64,000 bases of DNA, from NCBI RefSeq assembly GCF_900116045.1, contig NZ_LT630450.1, positions 1,245,001 to 1,309,000 on the forward strand, read 5' to 3'. The stretch is from Desulfovibrio piger (lineage in GTDB: Bacteria > Desulfobacterota > Desulfovibrionia > Desulfovibrionales > Desulfovibrionaceae). The translations under genes were made by a program, and so were the position numbers. A model generated the notes under the pieces. That model saw only the letters and a program-made list of their open reading frames with translations. It was not told where the DNA came from and ran no database searches. Below, one piece after another: positions 35,872 through 45,218 of the stretch (positions are counted from its first letter, which is position 1; every line of letters begins with the position of its first letter).

Positions 35872-36362
35872 CAGGCATCCTCCCCTGACGGCTCCACCGG
35901 CGCCAGCGTGCGTTCCCCGGCCAGCCAGCGGCCAAAGTCCGCCAGGATGCGGGCATGGTCGAAACAGAGGGGCTGCGGCAGCCTGTCCAGAGGATGGAAG
36001 GCCGCCCGGGCGGCATCGTCCCCGGCCTGCAGGGCCGCCGCGTCACGCGGGCGCCCCACGAAAACCACGCTCATGGTGTGGCGGCGCGGGTCACGGTCCG
36101 GGCGCGAGTACACGCCCAGCACGCCCAGCAGCTCCACATCAAGGCCGGTCTCCTCGCGCATCTCGCGCACGGCGGCATGTTCCACCTGCTCGCCGTCGTC
36201 CACGAAACCTCCCGGCAGGGCAAAGCCGTGCGGCTCGTTGGCCCGCTCGATGAGCACAATGCCCCTTCCGGGCTCATGGATGACCACATCGGTGGTGGGC
36301 GCGGGGTTCAGATACCGGATGACGCTGTGGCCGCAAGCGGGACAGGTGAGTTCTTTCTGCAT
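35871..36362 (-). CDS. Nudix hydrolase
   Basis: A 163-residue protein. It starts with a small zinc-finger-like CPACGH and has a full Nudix box, GGFVDDGEQV followed by REMREETGLDV. ADP-ribose or NADH-type pyrophosphatases of this layout are common; its neighbours nadE and ubiD favour a role in NAD metabolism. GGAGGCACCC precedes ATG 36362. Confidence 0.9.
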   Translation of the reverse strand: MQKELTCPACGHSVIRYLNPAPTTDVVIHEPGRGIVLIERANEPHGFALPGGFVDDGEQVEHAAVREMREETGLDVELLGVLGVYSRPDRDPRRHTMSVVFVGRPRDAAALQAGDDAARAAFHPLDRLPQPLCFDHARILADFGRWLAGERTLAPVEPSGEDA

Positions 36363-36503
36363 GGGTGCCTCCAGTGGCGCATGGTACGCCAGCAGCATGC
36401 TGGCCGCAAGCTCCATGTTCGACAGGGTCCCGGCGCCCCGCAAGGCCCTGCCTCCGCCCCCGTCGGCAGGCAGGTCACGTCAGGACAGGCCGGGATGGCC
36501 GCA

Positions 36504-37172
36504 TCAGGACAAATGCGGCGTGAAGCCCGCGCCCCGCAGGGCCTCCAGACTGACGGCCCCCAGGCGCAGCACGCGCAGGTCCGTGCCGGCCAGCGGCTCC
36601 ACGATGGTGGACGGCACGCCGCCTGCCGGGGCCGGGCCGCTGACCACCACGCCGTCGCCGGGCCCGGTCAGGGCCGCCAGCAGGCGTTCGTCCAGCTCGT
36701 CAGGCACGCGGGCGGCCGCCTGTCCGCTGATGTTGGCGCTGCTGGCCGTGAGCGGCGCCCCGGCCAGACAGGAGAGACGCGCCGCCAGCGGATGGGGCGT
36801 CAGGCGCACGGCGGCCTTGCCGCGCGGGTTCACCAGCTGCGGTGCCAGGGGCCGGCGGCCTTCCAGCGGCGTCAGCCGGGCGGCCAGCACCACGGTCAGC
36901 GGGCCGGGCCAGAAGGCCGCCAGCAGCGCTTCGGGGGCCTGCTCCAGCGTCACATAGGGGCGCAGCAGGTCAAGGCTGCCCGCCAGCAGGGGCAGGGGCA
37001 TATGGACGGGCCTGCGCTTGGCCTGATACACTCGCGCCACGGCCAGGGCCTGGTCGGCACAGCAGCCCAGGCCGTAGAAGGTCTCTGTGGGAAAGGCCAG
37101 CACGCCGCCCTCGCGCAGTCTGCGGGCGGCGTCTTCCGCCGTGGATATCTGACATAACGATCGAGGAATCAT
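36504..37172 (-). CDS. tsaC: L-threonylcarbamoyladenylate synthase (TsaC/Sua5)
   Basis: A 222-residue YrdC-domain protein. The nucleotide/threonine site is seen in LAFPTETFYGLGC, KRRP and PLTASSANISG. It makes the threonylcarbamoyl-AMP used for t6A in tRNAs reading ANN codons. The only ATG, at 37172, has no Shine-Dalgarno site and shares two bases with the ATG of rlmH on the other strand. Confidence 0.9.
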   Translation of the reverse strand: MIPRSLCQISTAEDAARRLREGGVLAFPTETFYGLGCCADQALAVARVYQAKRRPVHMPLPLLAGSLDLLRPYVTLEQAPEALLAAFWPGPLTVVLAARLTPLEGRRPLAPQLVNPRGKAAVRLTPHPLAARLSCLAGAPLTASSANISGQAAARVPDELDERLLAALTGPGDGVVVSGPAPAGGVPSTIVEPLAGTDLRVLRLGAVSLEALRGAGFTPHLS

Positions 37173-37644
37173 GACAGGGAAACCCTTGCGCCTGCTCAGT
37201 GTGGGCAAACTGAAAGTACCGTTCTGGAAAGACGCCGCCGCCCACTACAGCCAGCGCATCAACCGCTGGCGGCGTCTGGAATGTGTGGAAGTCCGGGACG
37301 GGGACCCCGCCCTGCCCCAGGCCCGGCGCAACGAGCTGGAAGGCCGCCGCCTGCTGGAGGCCCTGGACCCGCAGGACGTGCCCCTGGTGCTGGACGAGCG
37401 CGGCACCGCCCTGACCTCGCCCCAGCTGGCCCGGCTGCTGCAAAAGATCGATGACGACGCCCTGGGCCGCGCCTGTTTCATCATCGGCGGCGCCTACGGC
37501 CTGGACGAGGCCGTGCGCCGGCGCGCCTGGAAGCTGGTCAGCCTCAGCAGCATGACCTTCCCCCACGAGCTGGCCCGCGTGCTCCTGCTGGAGCAGCTCT
37601 ACCGCGCGGAATGCATCATCCGCAAGGTGCCCTACCATCATTGA
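37171..37644 (+). CDS. rlmH: 23S rRNA pseudouridine-1915 methyltransferase RlmH
   Basis: A 157-residue SPOUT methyltransferase. LLSVGKLKVPFW starts it; FIIGGAYGLDEAVRRRA and the C-terminal LLLEQLYRAECIIRKVPYHH are the SAM-knot and substrate regions. Length is normal. GAGGAATC precedes the ATG. It diverges from tsaC with overlapping start codons, so each promoter must lie inside the other gene. Confidence 0.95.
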   Translation: MTGKPLRLLSVGKLKVPFWKDAAAHYSQRINRWRRLECVEVRDGDPALPQARRNELEGRRLLEALDPQDVPLVLDERGTALTSPQLARLLQKIDDDALGRACFIIGGAYGLDEAVRRRAWKLVSLSSMTFPHELARVLLLEQLYRAECIIRKVPYHH

Positions 37645-37809
37645 TGCGGCCTGCGGACGCCGCTCTCCCTGAGGGAAGGGGCTGCCCCGGGGGCCGGCCA
37701 AAGGGCTCCCCATCCTTCCGGCAGCACGCGCCGGGGAAAGGGGGAGGGGCCGGGGAGAGGGAAGAGCCCGAAGGCCCCAGCTCATGAGGGCCCCCACCGC
37801 CCGCCTTCC

Positions 37810-40092
37810 CTACAGCACTTCGTAGATGCGGCAGAACACGTTGTCGTAGACCAGCTTGAAATAGGGCGAGATGGCCGGATCCTGCGGGTTGCCCACCAGC
37901 AGGCGCACCATGAGCGAATTGTAGAGGTTGGCATCCATGGCCAGCTTCTCGTCCGTGATGCGGTTGAAGAAGAAATGCACGTTGCGGCGCCCGGAAAGGA
38001 ACTCCTGCCGCTGGGCCGCCGTGGCCCGCGGATGGCTGTCGAACCACTGCTGGATGTAGTCCCGGCGGGTGACGCCCGTCTCCTCGAACACACTGATGGA
38101 CGCCGGACGGATGGGCGTGGCACCGTCGTCCAGCAGGACCTCGCCCTTGTCCAGGTTGTAGGCCAGGGCCTGCGGCAGGATGGACAGGGCCGCGCCCTCT
38201 CCCTGCCGGGTCACGAAATCCCAGTTGCCGAAATTGCTGATCCAGAACCCCAGGCGCAGCATCTCGAAGCTGACCGTCACGAACTGCCGCCCTTCGCCTT
38301 CCACCAGCGCCGTTTCCGGCGAACGCAGCCTGTCCATGAGATCCTGGGCCTGCTGGGCATCCAGCCCGGCGAAGACCGCGCCGGCCACCTCCTCGTCGAA
38401 GGGGTCGCGCCCCTTGGCGAACCGGCTGGTATAGCGGATGAGCTGACGGGCGAAACGGGGATTGTCCGTGCCCAGCACCGCCGCCGAAAGGTAGAGCGGC
38501 GCCCCGGCATTGCGGGCACCGTCGGCGATGGTGTGGCGACGGGCGAAATGATGGGCCGCATAGCCCCAGTCCCACCACAGCCAGAGCGTGGCGTCCTTGG
38601 GCACCACGGTCTGGGCCCGGCTGAGCATCTCGGCATGGCGGCGGTTGATCATGGGCCCCTGCGACATGGCCGGGATGATGTTAACGAAGGGGGCCACCAG
38701 CAGGGCCAGCAGCAGCGCGGAGGTCAGGATGCCCGTCACGTCGGGGCGCAGCCTGCGCAGCAGGCGCTGGAGCAGCCAGTACAGGGGCAGGGTCAGGCCC
38801 ACGGCCACGATGGGCGCGCCGAACATGACCATGCGCCCGCCCATCTTGGTGCTGAGCAGGCCCAGCGCCGCCAGCGGCAGCAGGAAGAGCGCGCCGGGCC
38901 GGCGGAAGATCACCCACACGAAGCCCAGCAGCCCCAGGGCCGCGGCCTCATGCCAGGGATGGAAATAGGCCAGCACGGCCAGCAGGCCCAGGTCCTGCAC
39001 TTCGGTGAGGGCCTGTCCCGCGGGCGGGTAGATGAGGGCCAGCGCCCCGCTGCCGCCCGAGACCTCGGCCTTCTTCATGTACAGGGAAAGCTGGTGGGTG
39101 ATGGTCTGCAGCAGTTCGCCCGACAGGAAGAGGAAGCCCACCCCCAGCCAGAGGAGGATGAGGACCCAGGGGCGGCACAGCCACTGGCGCAGGCGGTACA
39201 TCTGGCGGGCACGCGTCCAGCCCGCGGTCATGAGCAGGGCGCTGAAGCCGAAGAACAGGGGGCCGCCCAGCGTGGGCAGGGCGTAGGCCAGCGAGCCCAG
39301 CAGCAGGAGGTTGCGGCGGCCGCGCGGGGCCATGACCAGGCTCATGAAGGCCAGCAGGCAGACATTGTAGCGGGTCAGATAGGGGAAGACCGAATGCCAC
39401 TCCTGCGTCCACCAGGAGATGACGCCGGAAACGCCCAGCAGCACCACCCACTGCCAGCGCAGGGGATTGCCCAGACGCAGGTCCTGCTCGGCCAGCGAGC
39501 TGCCCCAGAGGCGTTTGGCCGCGGCCAGGCCGGAACCGACGATGAGCTTTTTCAGGATCAGCTGGGGCAGGAGCATGTAGCGCATGGCCCAGCAGGCAGG
39601 GGCCAGGGTCATGAGCAGGGGGAAGAACAGGGTCACGAGGTCCGTGTCATAGTATCCCAGCAGGGTACGGGCCAGGAAACCCGGCGCCAGGCTGGTCAGC
39701 AGGCCCGCCGCCACACCGGCCTCCATGCTGCCCAGGGCCCAGACCCAGGCGTAGACGATGACGGCCACGAAGCAGGAAAGCAACGCCGGGAACCAGAAGG
39801 CCACCGCCGCGGGATAGGTCCCCAGCAGGTCGGCCATGCCGCGCAGCATGACGGCCATGGGATGCCCCACCGCATGGCCGAAACCTTCGGCACCGGCCAC
39901 CCAGTGGTAGGCGTCGTGCGTGGCCAGCAGCCATTCCGAGCCCAGACGGTACTCCGGGTTCTGCCAGCAGGGCCATTCCACCATGCGCAGGGCAAAGGCC
40001 AGCCCAAAGGTCACCAGGCCCCAGAACAGGCCGTGCAGCCAGAACGTGCGGTTCTCGGCGGTAAAATAGACGGAGACCGGTTTGTCCGTCAT
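37810..40092 (-). CDS. pglB: Oligosaccharyltransferase STT3/PglB
   Basis: A 760-residue enzyme that moves a lipid-linked glycan to asparagine in the periplasm. Its first-loop Asp (THDAYHW, residue 60) and the GYYDTDL motif (residues 146-152) coordinate metal. WWDWGY (residues about 500-505) is the acceptor-sequon-binding motif, normally WWDYGY. About thirteen helices precede a soluble C-terminal domain. PglB-type activity is known in Desulfovibrio species. No glycan-assembly genes flank it. The ATG at 40092 is preceded by AAAGGAG. Confidence 0.93.
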   Translation of the reverse strand: MTDKPVSVYFTAENRTFWLHGLFWGLVTFGLAFALRMVEWPCWQNPEYRLGSEWLLATHDAYHWVAGAEGFGHAVGHPMAVMLRGMADLLGTYPAAVAFWFPALLSCFVAVIVYAWVWALGSMEAGVAAGLLTSLAPGFLARTLLGYYDTDLVTLFFPLLMTLAPACWAMRYMLLPQLILKKLIVGSGLAAAKRLWGSSLAEQDLRLGNPLRWQWVVLLGVSGVISWWTQEWHSVFPYLTRYNVCLLAFMSLVMAPRGRRNLLLLGSLAYALPTLGGPLFFGFSALLMTAGWTRARQMYRLRQWLCRPWVLILLWLGVGFLFLSGELLQTITHQLSLYMKKAEVSGGSGALALIYPPAGQALTEVQDLGLLAVLAYFHPWHEAAALGLLGFVWVIFRRPGALFLLPLAALGLLSTKMGGRMVMFGAPIVAVGLTLPLYWLLQRLLRRLRPDVTGILTSALLLALLVAPFVNIIPAMSQGPMINRRHAEMLSRAQTVVPKDATLWLWWDWGYAAHHFARRHTIADGARNAGAPLYLSAAVLGTDNPRFARQLIRYTSRFAKGRDPFDEEVAGAVFAGLDAQQAQDLMDRLRSPETALVEGEGRQFVTVSFEMLRLGFWISNFGNWDFVTRQGEGAALSILPQALAYNLDKGEVLLDDGATPIRPASISVFEETGVTRRDYIQQWFDSHPRATAAQRQEFLSGRRNVHFFFNRITDEKLAMDANLYNSLMVRLLVGNPQDPAISPYFKLVYDNVFCRIYEVL

Positions 40093-40223
40093 GCGTGCTC
40101 TCCTTTGTGGCAGAGAGTTTTCAGCAGGAAAACGTATCCGGGGACACGGCTAAAACGCGCTGGGGAGGGGCCTGGGGAAGGGAGCCTCCCGCATGGACAG
40201 AGGGGCCCCTTCCCTCAAAAAAA

Positions 40224-40892
40224 CTATCCTTCGGCCCTCCGGCGCAGGGCCCAGAACCAGCGGTGCGCGCTGCCGGCCGTGTAGGCAAGGGAACCCACCA
40301 GCTCCCAGCCGTCGATGTCCCCGGCGGCGGGCGGTTCCTCGCGGGCCAGGATCACCACCATGCCGCCATCGGCCAGATGCGGGGCCACCAGTTCCAGCAG
40401 CCGCGGCCAGGGCATGAAGGCCCGGCTGGTGATGCAGTCGGCCTTGCGCGCCTGTTGGGGGAAAAAGTGCTCCACCCGGCCCCGGAAAACACGGGTCCCC
40501 GGCAGGGGCACGCGGGCCAGCACCGTGGAAAGGAAGAGCGCCCGCTTCTCGCGGGCCTCCACCAGCCAGCAGGTGCCGCGCCGCCAGACCATGCGCAGGG
40601 GGATGGCGGGCAGGCCCGCACCGGAGCCCAGATCCCAGCACAGGGGCTCTTCGGGCAGGGGCAGGCCGTCGAGGAAGGCCGCCAGATGGAAGCTGTCGGC
40701 CACCAGGCGCTGCATGACGTCGCGCCAGTGACGGGCGCCCACCAGGTTCATGGCCCTGTTCCAGCGGCAGAGCAGCTGCAGATAGTCAGCCAGCCCGGGC
40801 AGGACCGCCCCGGGCACCGTCACGCCCGCCTCCCGGGCGCACTGCGCCAGGGCGGACAGGGGGATGTCGTCGTGTTTCGCATTGGGCTTCAT
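40224..40892 (-). CDS. rsmG: 16S rRNA (guanine-527-N7)-methyltransferase RsmG
   Basis: A 222-residue protein. CRWNRAMNLVGAR is the N-terminal signature, and CWDLGSGAGLPAIPL the SAM site. SRAFMPWPRLLEL matches the family. AAGG precedes the ATG. It diverges from fabD. Confidence 0.93.
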   Translation of the reverse strand: MKPNAKHDDIPLSALAQCAREAGVTVPGAVLPGLADYLQLLCRWNRAMNLVGARHWRDVMQRLVADSFHLAAFLDGLPLPEEPLCWDLGSGAGLPAIPLRMVWRRGTCWLVEAREKRALFLSTVLARVPLPGTRVFRGRVEHFFPQQARKADCITSRAFMPWPRLLELVAPHLADGGMVVILAREEPPAAGDIDGWELVGSLAYTAGSAHRWFWALRRRAEG

Positions 40893-40921
40893 GGGCCTTG
40901 TGTAGCCTCTGGCGGCGGGAC

Positions 40922-40950
40922 TTGCAAGCTCTGGCGCTCTGTCGTAAAAA
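40922..40950 (+). promoter_or_regulatory. Probable promoter of fabD-argS
   Basis: TTGCAA (40922-40927), 17 bases, TAAAAA (40945-40950), 40 bases ahead of the fabD start. The -10 match is moderate. Confidence 0.4.
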
Positions 40951-40989
40951 AGACAACTTTATACCGCTTGCCAATCCATTTTTGGAGTT

Positions 40990-41943
40990 ATGAGAATGAC
41001 ATCGTGTGCATTGCTTTTTCCCGGCCAGGGCTCGCAGGAAGCGGGCATGGGCCGGGAGCTGGCCGAAGCCCGTCCTGAAGCCATGACGCTCTGGAAGCGC
41101 GCCGAAGCCGTCAGCGGCCTGCCGCTGCGCGAGATCTACTGGGAAGGCGATGACGCCGCCATGAGCGACACCCGCGCCCTGCAGCCCGCGCTGACCGTGG
41201 TCAACATCAACCTCTGGCGCGAGCTGGCGGGCAAGGTGCGCCCCTGTGCGGCCGCCGGCCACAGCCTGGGCGAATTCAGCGCCCTGGCCGCCGCCGAAGT
41301 GCTCGATCCCGAGACCGTGCTGCAGATCGTGTCCCTGCGCGGCCGCCTCATGGCCGAGGCCGATCCCGACGGCACGGGCAGCATGGCCGCCATCCTCAAG
41401 ATGAAGCAGGAAGATGTGGAGGCCCTGGTCCGCGAGGCCGCCGCCGAAGCCGACGCCCTGCTCATCGTGGCCAATTACAACACCCCGGCCCAGTTCGTGG
41501 TCAGCGGCCACCGCGACGCCGTGGCCCTGGCCTGCCGCAAGGCCAAGGAACACCGCGGACGCGCCATCGAACTCAAGGTGAGCGGCGCTTTCCACAGCCC
41601 CATGATGGAAAAGGCCTCCCGCGAGCTGGAGCCCCTGCTGCGCAAGGCCGTATGGCGCAAGCCGCGGTTCCCGGTCTACTGCAACCTGCACGGCCGCGCC
41701 GTCACCGACGGCGAAAGCGCCAGGGAGAGCCTGCTCAGGCAGATGACCTCGTCCGTGCTCTGGATCGAGACCGTGCGCAACCAGTACGCCGACGGCGTGC
41801 GCCGCTGGGTCGAAGTGGGGCCCAAGGCCGTGCTGGGCAAGATGGTGCCCGCCTGCCTCAATCATCTGGACGAGGCCGCCCGCCAGGAACTGCGGGTGGA
41901 ACTGGTCAACAGCCTCGAAAGCGTGGAAAATTTTTCGGCGTAG
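40990..41943 (+). CDS. fabD: Malonyl-CoA-ACP transacylase FabD
   Basis: A 317-residue protein. LLFPGQGSQEAGMG and the nucleophile motif AGHSLGEFSAL are present, and the catalytic His is in GAFHSPMM. It loads malonyl onto acyl carrier protein for fatty acid synthesis. TTTGGAG precedes ATG 40990. It lies 30 bases ahead of argS. Confidence 0.95.
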   Translation: MRMTSCALLFPGQGSQEAGMGRELAEARPEAMTLWKRAEAVSGLPLREIYWEGDDAAMSDTRALQPALTVVNINLWRELAGKVRPCAAAGHSLGEFSALAAAEVLDPETVLQIVSLRGRLMAEADPDGTGSMAAILKMKQEDVEALVREAAAEADALLIVANYNTPAQFVVSGHRDAVALACRKAKEHRGRAIELKVSGAFHSPMMEKASRELEPLLRKAVWRKPRFPVYCNLHGRAVTDGESARESLLRQMTSSVLWIETVRNQYADGVRRWVEVGPKAVLGKMVPACLNHLDEAARQELRVELVNSLESVENFSA

Positions 41944-41973
41944 GCACGAGCCCCGCCTCAGGAGATAGGATAC

Positions 41974-43629
41974 ATGCGCGCTACTGACGTTTTGCGCTCC
42001 GCCCTCATGGGCATTGTGGAAGAGATGGGCCTTGCCTGGCCCGCCAAGGCGGTCATCGAACCGCCCCGCGACCCCAAACACGGCGACCTGGCCGCCAACA
42101 TCGCCATGCTGCTGGCCCGCGAGGCCCGCAAGAACCCTCGCGAACTGGCCCAGGTCTTCGTGGAAAAGCTGCCCCAGCGCTGCGCCGACATCGAAAAGGT
42201 GGAAGTGGCCGGCCCCGGTTTCTGCAACGTGACCTTCAGCCAGCACTTCTGGCGCAAGACCGTGTGTGAAGTGGAAGCCGCCGGCGCCGACTATGGCCGG
42301 AGCAGCGTGGGCCAGGGCCGCAGGACCCTGGTGGAATACGTTTCCGCCAACCCCACCGGCCCCCTGCATGTGGGCCACGGCCGCGGCGCCGCCGTGGGCG
42401 ACAGCCTGGCCCGCCTGCTGCGCAAGGCCGGTTTCGACGTGGAGACCGAATACTACATCAACGACGCCGGCCGCCAGATGCGCATCCTGGGCCTTTCCGT
42501 GTGGCTGCGCGTGAAGGAACTGGCCGGTCGTCCCGTGGAATGGCCTGAAGACTACTACCGCGGCAGCTACATCATCGACATCGCCCGCGAGATGCTGGCC
42601 GAAGACCCCGGTCTGCCCGACATGGAAGACCAGGCCGGGCAGGACCGCTGCTACGAGCGCGCCATGAACGAGATCCTGGACGGCATCAAGGCCGACCTGG
42701 CCGACTTCCGCGTGGAGCACCAGCACTGGTTCTCGGAAAAGACCCTGGTGGAGAGCGGCGCCGTCAAGGCCGCCTTCGACGCCCTGACCGCAGCCGGGCA
42801 CACCTACAGCAAGGACGGCGCCTTCTGGTTCGCCACCCAGGCCCTGGGCGACGACAAGGACCGCGTGCTGCGCAAGTCCGACGGCAGCCTGACCTATTTC
42901 GCCTCGGACATCGCCTACCACCACAACAAGTTCCGGCGCGGCTATGACTGGCTCATCGACATCTGGGGCGCCGACCATCACGGCTACGTGCCGCGCATGC
43001 GCGCCGCCATCACCGCCATGGGCAAGCCCCGGGAAAGCTTCGACGTGGTGCTCATCCAGCTGGTGAACCTGCTCCAGGGCGGCAAGCCCGTGAGCATGTC
43101 CACCCGCGCCGGCACCTTCGAGACCCTGGCCGACGTGGTCAAGGAAGTGGGCGCCGACGCGGCCCGCTTCATGTTCCTTTCGCGCAAGAGCGACACCAGC
43201 CTGGACTTCGACCTGGAGCTGGCCAAGCAGCGCAGCCTGGACAACCCGGTGTATTATGTGCAGTACGCCCACGCCCGCATCTGCGCCGTGCTGCGCCGTG
43301 CCGGGGAACGCGGCATCACCCTGCCCGCCGCCGCCACGGACGAGCTGCTGGCGGCCCTGGACACCCCCGAAGACATGGCCCTGCTGCGCAAGATGGCCGG
43401 TTTCGAGGACATGGTGGCCACCGCTGCCCAGGCCCTGGCCGTGCATCACGTCAGCCATTACCTGATGGACCTGGCCGGCATGCTGCACAGCTACTACGCC
43501 AGGCATCAGGTGCTGCTGGCCGACGACACGGCCCGCACCCTCTCGCGTCTGGCCCTGCTGCGCGCCGTGAGCCAGGTGCTGCGCAACGGCCTTGACCTGC
43601 TGGGCGTCAGCGCTCCCGAGGCCATGTAG
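41974..43629 (+). CDS. argS: Arginyl-tRNA synthetase
   Basis: A 551-residue class I synthetase with the HIGH equivalent HVGHGRGAAVGD, and KPVSMSTRAG in place of the KMSKS loop, as is common in ArgS. The N-terminal Add domain and C-terminal DALR anticodon domain are full length. AGGAGATAGGATAC precedes the ATG. It is 5 bases from the SPOR gene. Confidence 0.96.
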   Translation: MRATDVLRSALMGIVEEMGLAWPAKAVIEPPRDPKHGDLAANIAMLLAREARKNPRELAQVFVEKLPQRCADIEKVEVAGPGFCNVTFSQHFWRKTVCEVEAAGADYGRSSVGQGRRTLVEYVSANPTGPLHVGHGRGAAVGDSLARLLRKAGFDVETEYYINDAGRQMRILGLSVWLRVKELAGRPVEWPEDYYRGSYIIDIAREMLAEDPGLPDMEDQAGQDRCYERAMNEILDGIKADLADFRVEHQHWFSEKTLVESGAVKAAFDALTAAGHTYSKDGAFWFATQALGDDKDRVLRKSDGSLTYFASDIAYHHNKFRRGYDWLIDIWGADHHGYVPRMRAAITAMGKPRESFDVVLIQLVNLLQGGKPVSMSTRAGTFETLADVVKEVGADAARFMFLSRKSDTSLDFDLELAKQRSLDNPVYYVQYAHARICAVLRRAGERGITLPAAATDELLAALDTPEDMALLRKMAGFEDMVATAAQALAVHHVSHYLMDLAGMLHSYYARHQVLLADDTARTLSRLALLRAVSQVLRNGLDLLGVSAPEAM

Positions 43630-43634
43630 ACCCT

Positions 43635-44399
43635 ATGGCCCAGCCTTTGCGCAAGATCCGCCAGCGTATCGCTCCCGCTGTGCCCAGGGGCGGTTTCAGC
43701 TTCACGCTGCCGCCCCTGGCCGCGGCGGCCGTCTGCGTCGTCATGCTGGCCTGCACGGGCTGGGCCTTCTTCATGGGCTATATGGTGGGCCACGGCCAGA
43801 ACCCCGGTGAAGAGATGCGCGAACTGACCGGCATCGGCCGCCCCGACAGGGAGACCCTGGCCGAGATGGACAAGGCCCTGGCCGGTTCCGAGGAGGCGGG
43901 CCTGCGGGACAAACTGGCCGACCTGGCCCAGCAGCCCGTGGGCGGCGCCCCTGCCGCCCCTGACGGGGCTGCCGCCGCACCGGCCGCAGCCGGGGCCCCG
44001 GCCGTCAAAAGCTCGCATCCCTTCAACACGCCTTCGGGCGACGGGCTCGCGGCCTGGGGCAATGCCCCCAAGGGCGCGGCACGGCCCGCTTCCGAAAAAA
44101 CGGCGGCCCCGGCCAGCAAGCCCCGTGAAACGGCGCCCACCGTGCCCCTGTATGATTTCGTGTTCCAGGTGGCGGCCTTCCGCAATGTGGACGACGCCGA
44201 CCGCCTGCGCCAGCGTCTGGAAGGCCAGGGCCTGCGCACCCGCGGCCAGAAGAGCGGCAAACTGACCCTGGTCATGGTCCACATGCGCGGCACGGATCTG
44301 GACGCCGCCAACCTGAAAGAAGAGCTGCAACGCATGCGGCTCGGTTCTCCCCTGCAAAAATCCAAAAAACAGGTGGGCGGCAAACCCCGCCCCCGCTAG
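43635..44399 (+). CDS. SPOR-domain membrane protein
   Basis: A 254-residue protein with one membrane helix (residues about 25-50), an Ala/Pro/Gly-rich linker and a C-terminal SPOR domain (FVFQVAAFRNVDDADRLRQRL, residues about 170-240). SPOR domains bind denuded peptidoglycan strands, often at the division site. It sits between argS and the mla operon. Confidence 0.88.
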   Translation: MAQPLRKIRQRIAPAVPRGGFSFTLPPLAAAAVCVVMLACTGWAFFMGYMVGHGQNPGEEMRELTGIGRPDRETLAEMDKALAGSEEAGLRDKLADLAQQPVGGAPAAPDGAAAAPAAAGAPAVKSSHPFNTPSGDGLAAWGNAPKGAARPASEKTAAPASKPRETAPTVPLYDFVFQVAAFRNVDDADRLRQRLEGQGLRTRGQKSGKLTLVMVHMRGTDLDAANLKEELQRMRLGSPLQKSKKQVGGKPRPR

Positions 44400-44417
44400 T
44401 GAGGCGTGTTACCCTTT

Positions 44418-45212
44418 ATGAGCAGCATCCTGACGTTCTGCAACCGGCTGGGCGCCGCTGTGCTGCGCATGCTGGACAGTCTGGGCGCCGTGACCCTTTT
44501 CATGCTCGACGGCCTGCGCCACATCTTTTCCAGTCCCCGCATCGTCCCCCGAACCATCCAGCAGCTGTACGTCATCGGCTACAAATCCCTGTTCGTCATC
44601 CTGCTCATCGGCATCTTCTGCGGCATGGTGCTGGGCCTGCAGGGCTACTACACCCTCGTCCAGTTCGGTTCCGTGGGCATGCTGGGCTCGGCCGTCTCGC
44701 TGAGCCTCATCCGCGAACTGGGCCCCGTGCTCACGGCCATCATGCTGGCCGGGCGCGCCGGGTCCTCCATGGCGGCCGAGATCGGCGTCATGCGCATCTC
44801 GGACCAGATCGACGCCCTGGACGTCATGGACATCAATTCCATGGCCTATCTGGTCAGCCCCCGCCTGGTGGCCTCGCTGCTGGCCTTCCCCCTGCTCACG
44901 GCCATCTTCGACGTCATCGGCATCATCGGCGGCTACCTGACCGGCGTGCTCATGCTGCACATCAACGAAGGCGCCTACCTGTACCGCATCGCCAGCTCCG
45001 TGACCATGAACGACGTGGCCGGGGGCTTCATCAAATCCCTGGTCTTCGGCCTGCTGGTGGCCACGGTCTGCTGCCACCAGGGCTACACCACCCACCTGCG
45101 GCGTGACAGCGTGGGGCCCGAAGCCGTGGGCAACGCCACCACCTCGGCCGTGGTCATCTCCTGCGTGCTCATCCTGGTGGCCGACTATGTGCTGACCTCC
45201 TTCCTGCTGTAG
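44418..45212 (+). CDS. mlaE: MlaE phospholipid ABC permease
   Basis: A 264-residue MlaE/YrbE permease with about five or six helices and the typical RELGPVLTAIMLAGRAGSSMAAE loop (coupling helix). It forms the inner-membrane core of the MlaFEDB complex that moves phospholipids between outer and inner membranes. ATG 44418 was chosen; a GTG at 44406 is in frame but has GAGGC too close. Confidence 0.93.
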   Translation: MSSILTFCNRLGAAVLRMLDSLGAVTLFMLDGLRHIFSSPRIVPRTIQQLYVIGYKSLFVILLIGIFCGMVLGLQGYYTLVQFGSVGMLGSAVSLSLIRELGPVLTAIMLAGRAGSSMAAEIGVMRISDQIDALDVMDINSMAYLVSPRLVASLLAFPLLTAIFDVIGIIGGYLTGVLMLHINEGAYLYRIASSVTMNDVAGGFIKSLVFGLLVATVCCHQGYTTHLRRDSVGPEAVGNATTSAVVISCVLILVADYVLTSFLL

Positions 45213-45218
45213 GTGATC

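Noticed and set aside
32254-36957. A 1567-codon open frame on the plus strand
   Set aside because: It lies antisense to glpX, nadE, ubiD and nudix, has His/Gln/Arg/Gly-rich composition and no ribosome site. It is a GC-rich shadow frame.
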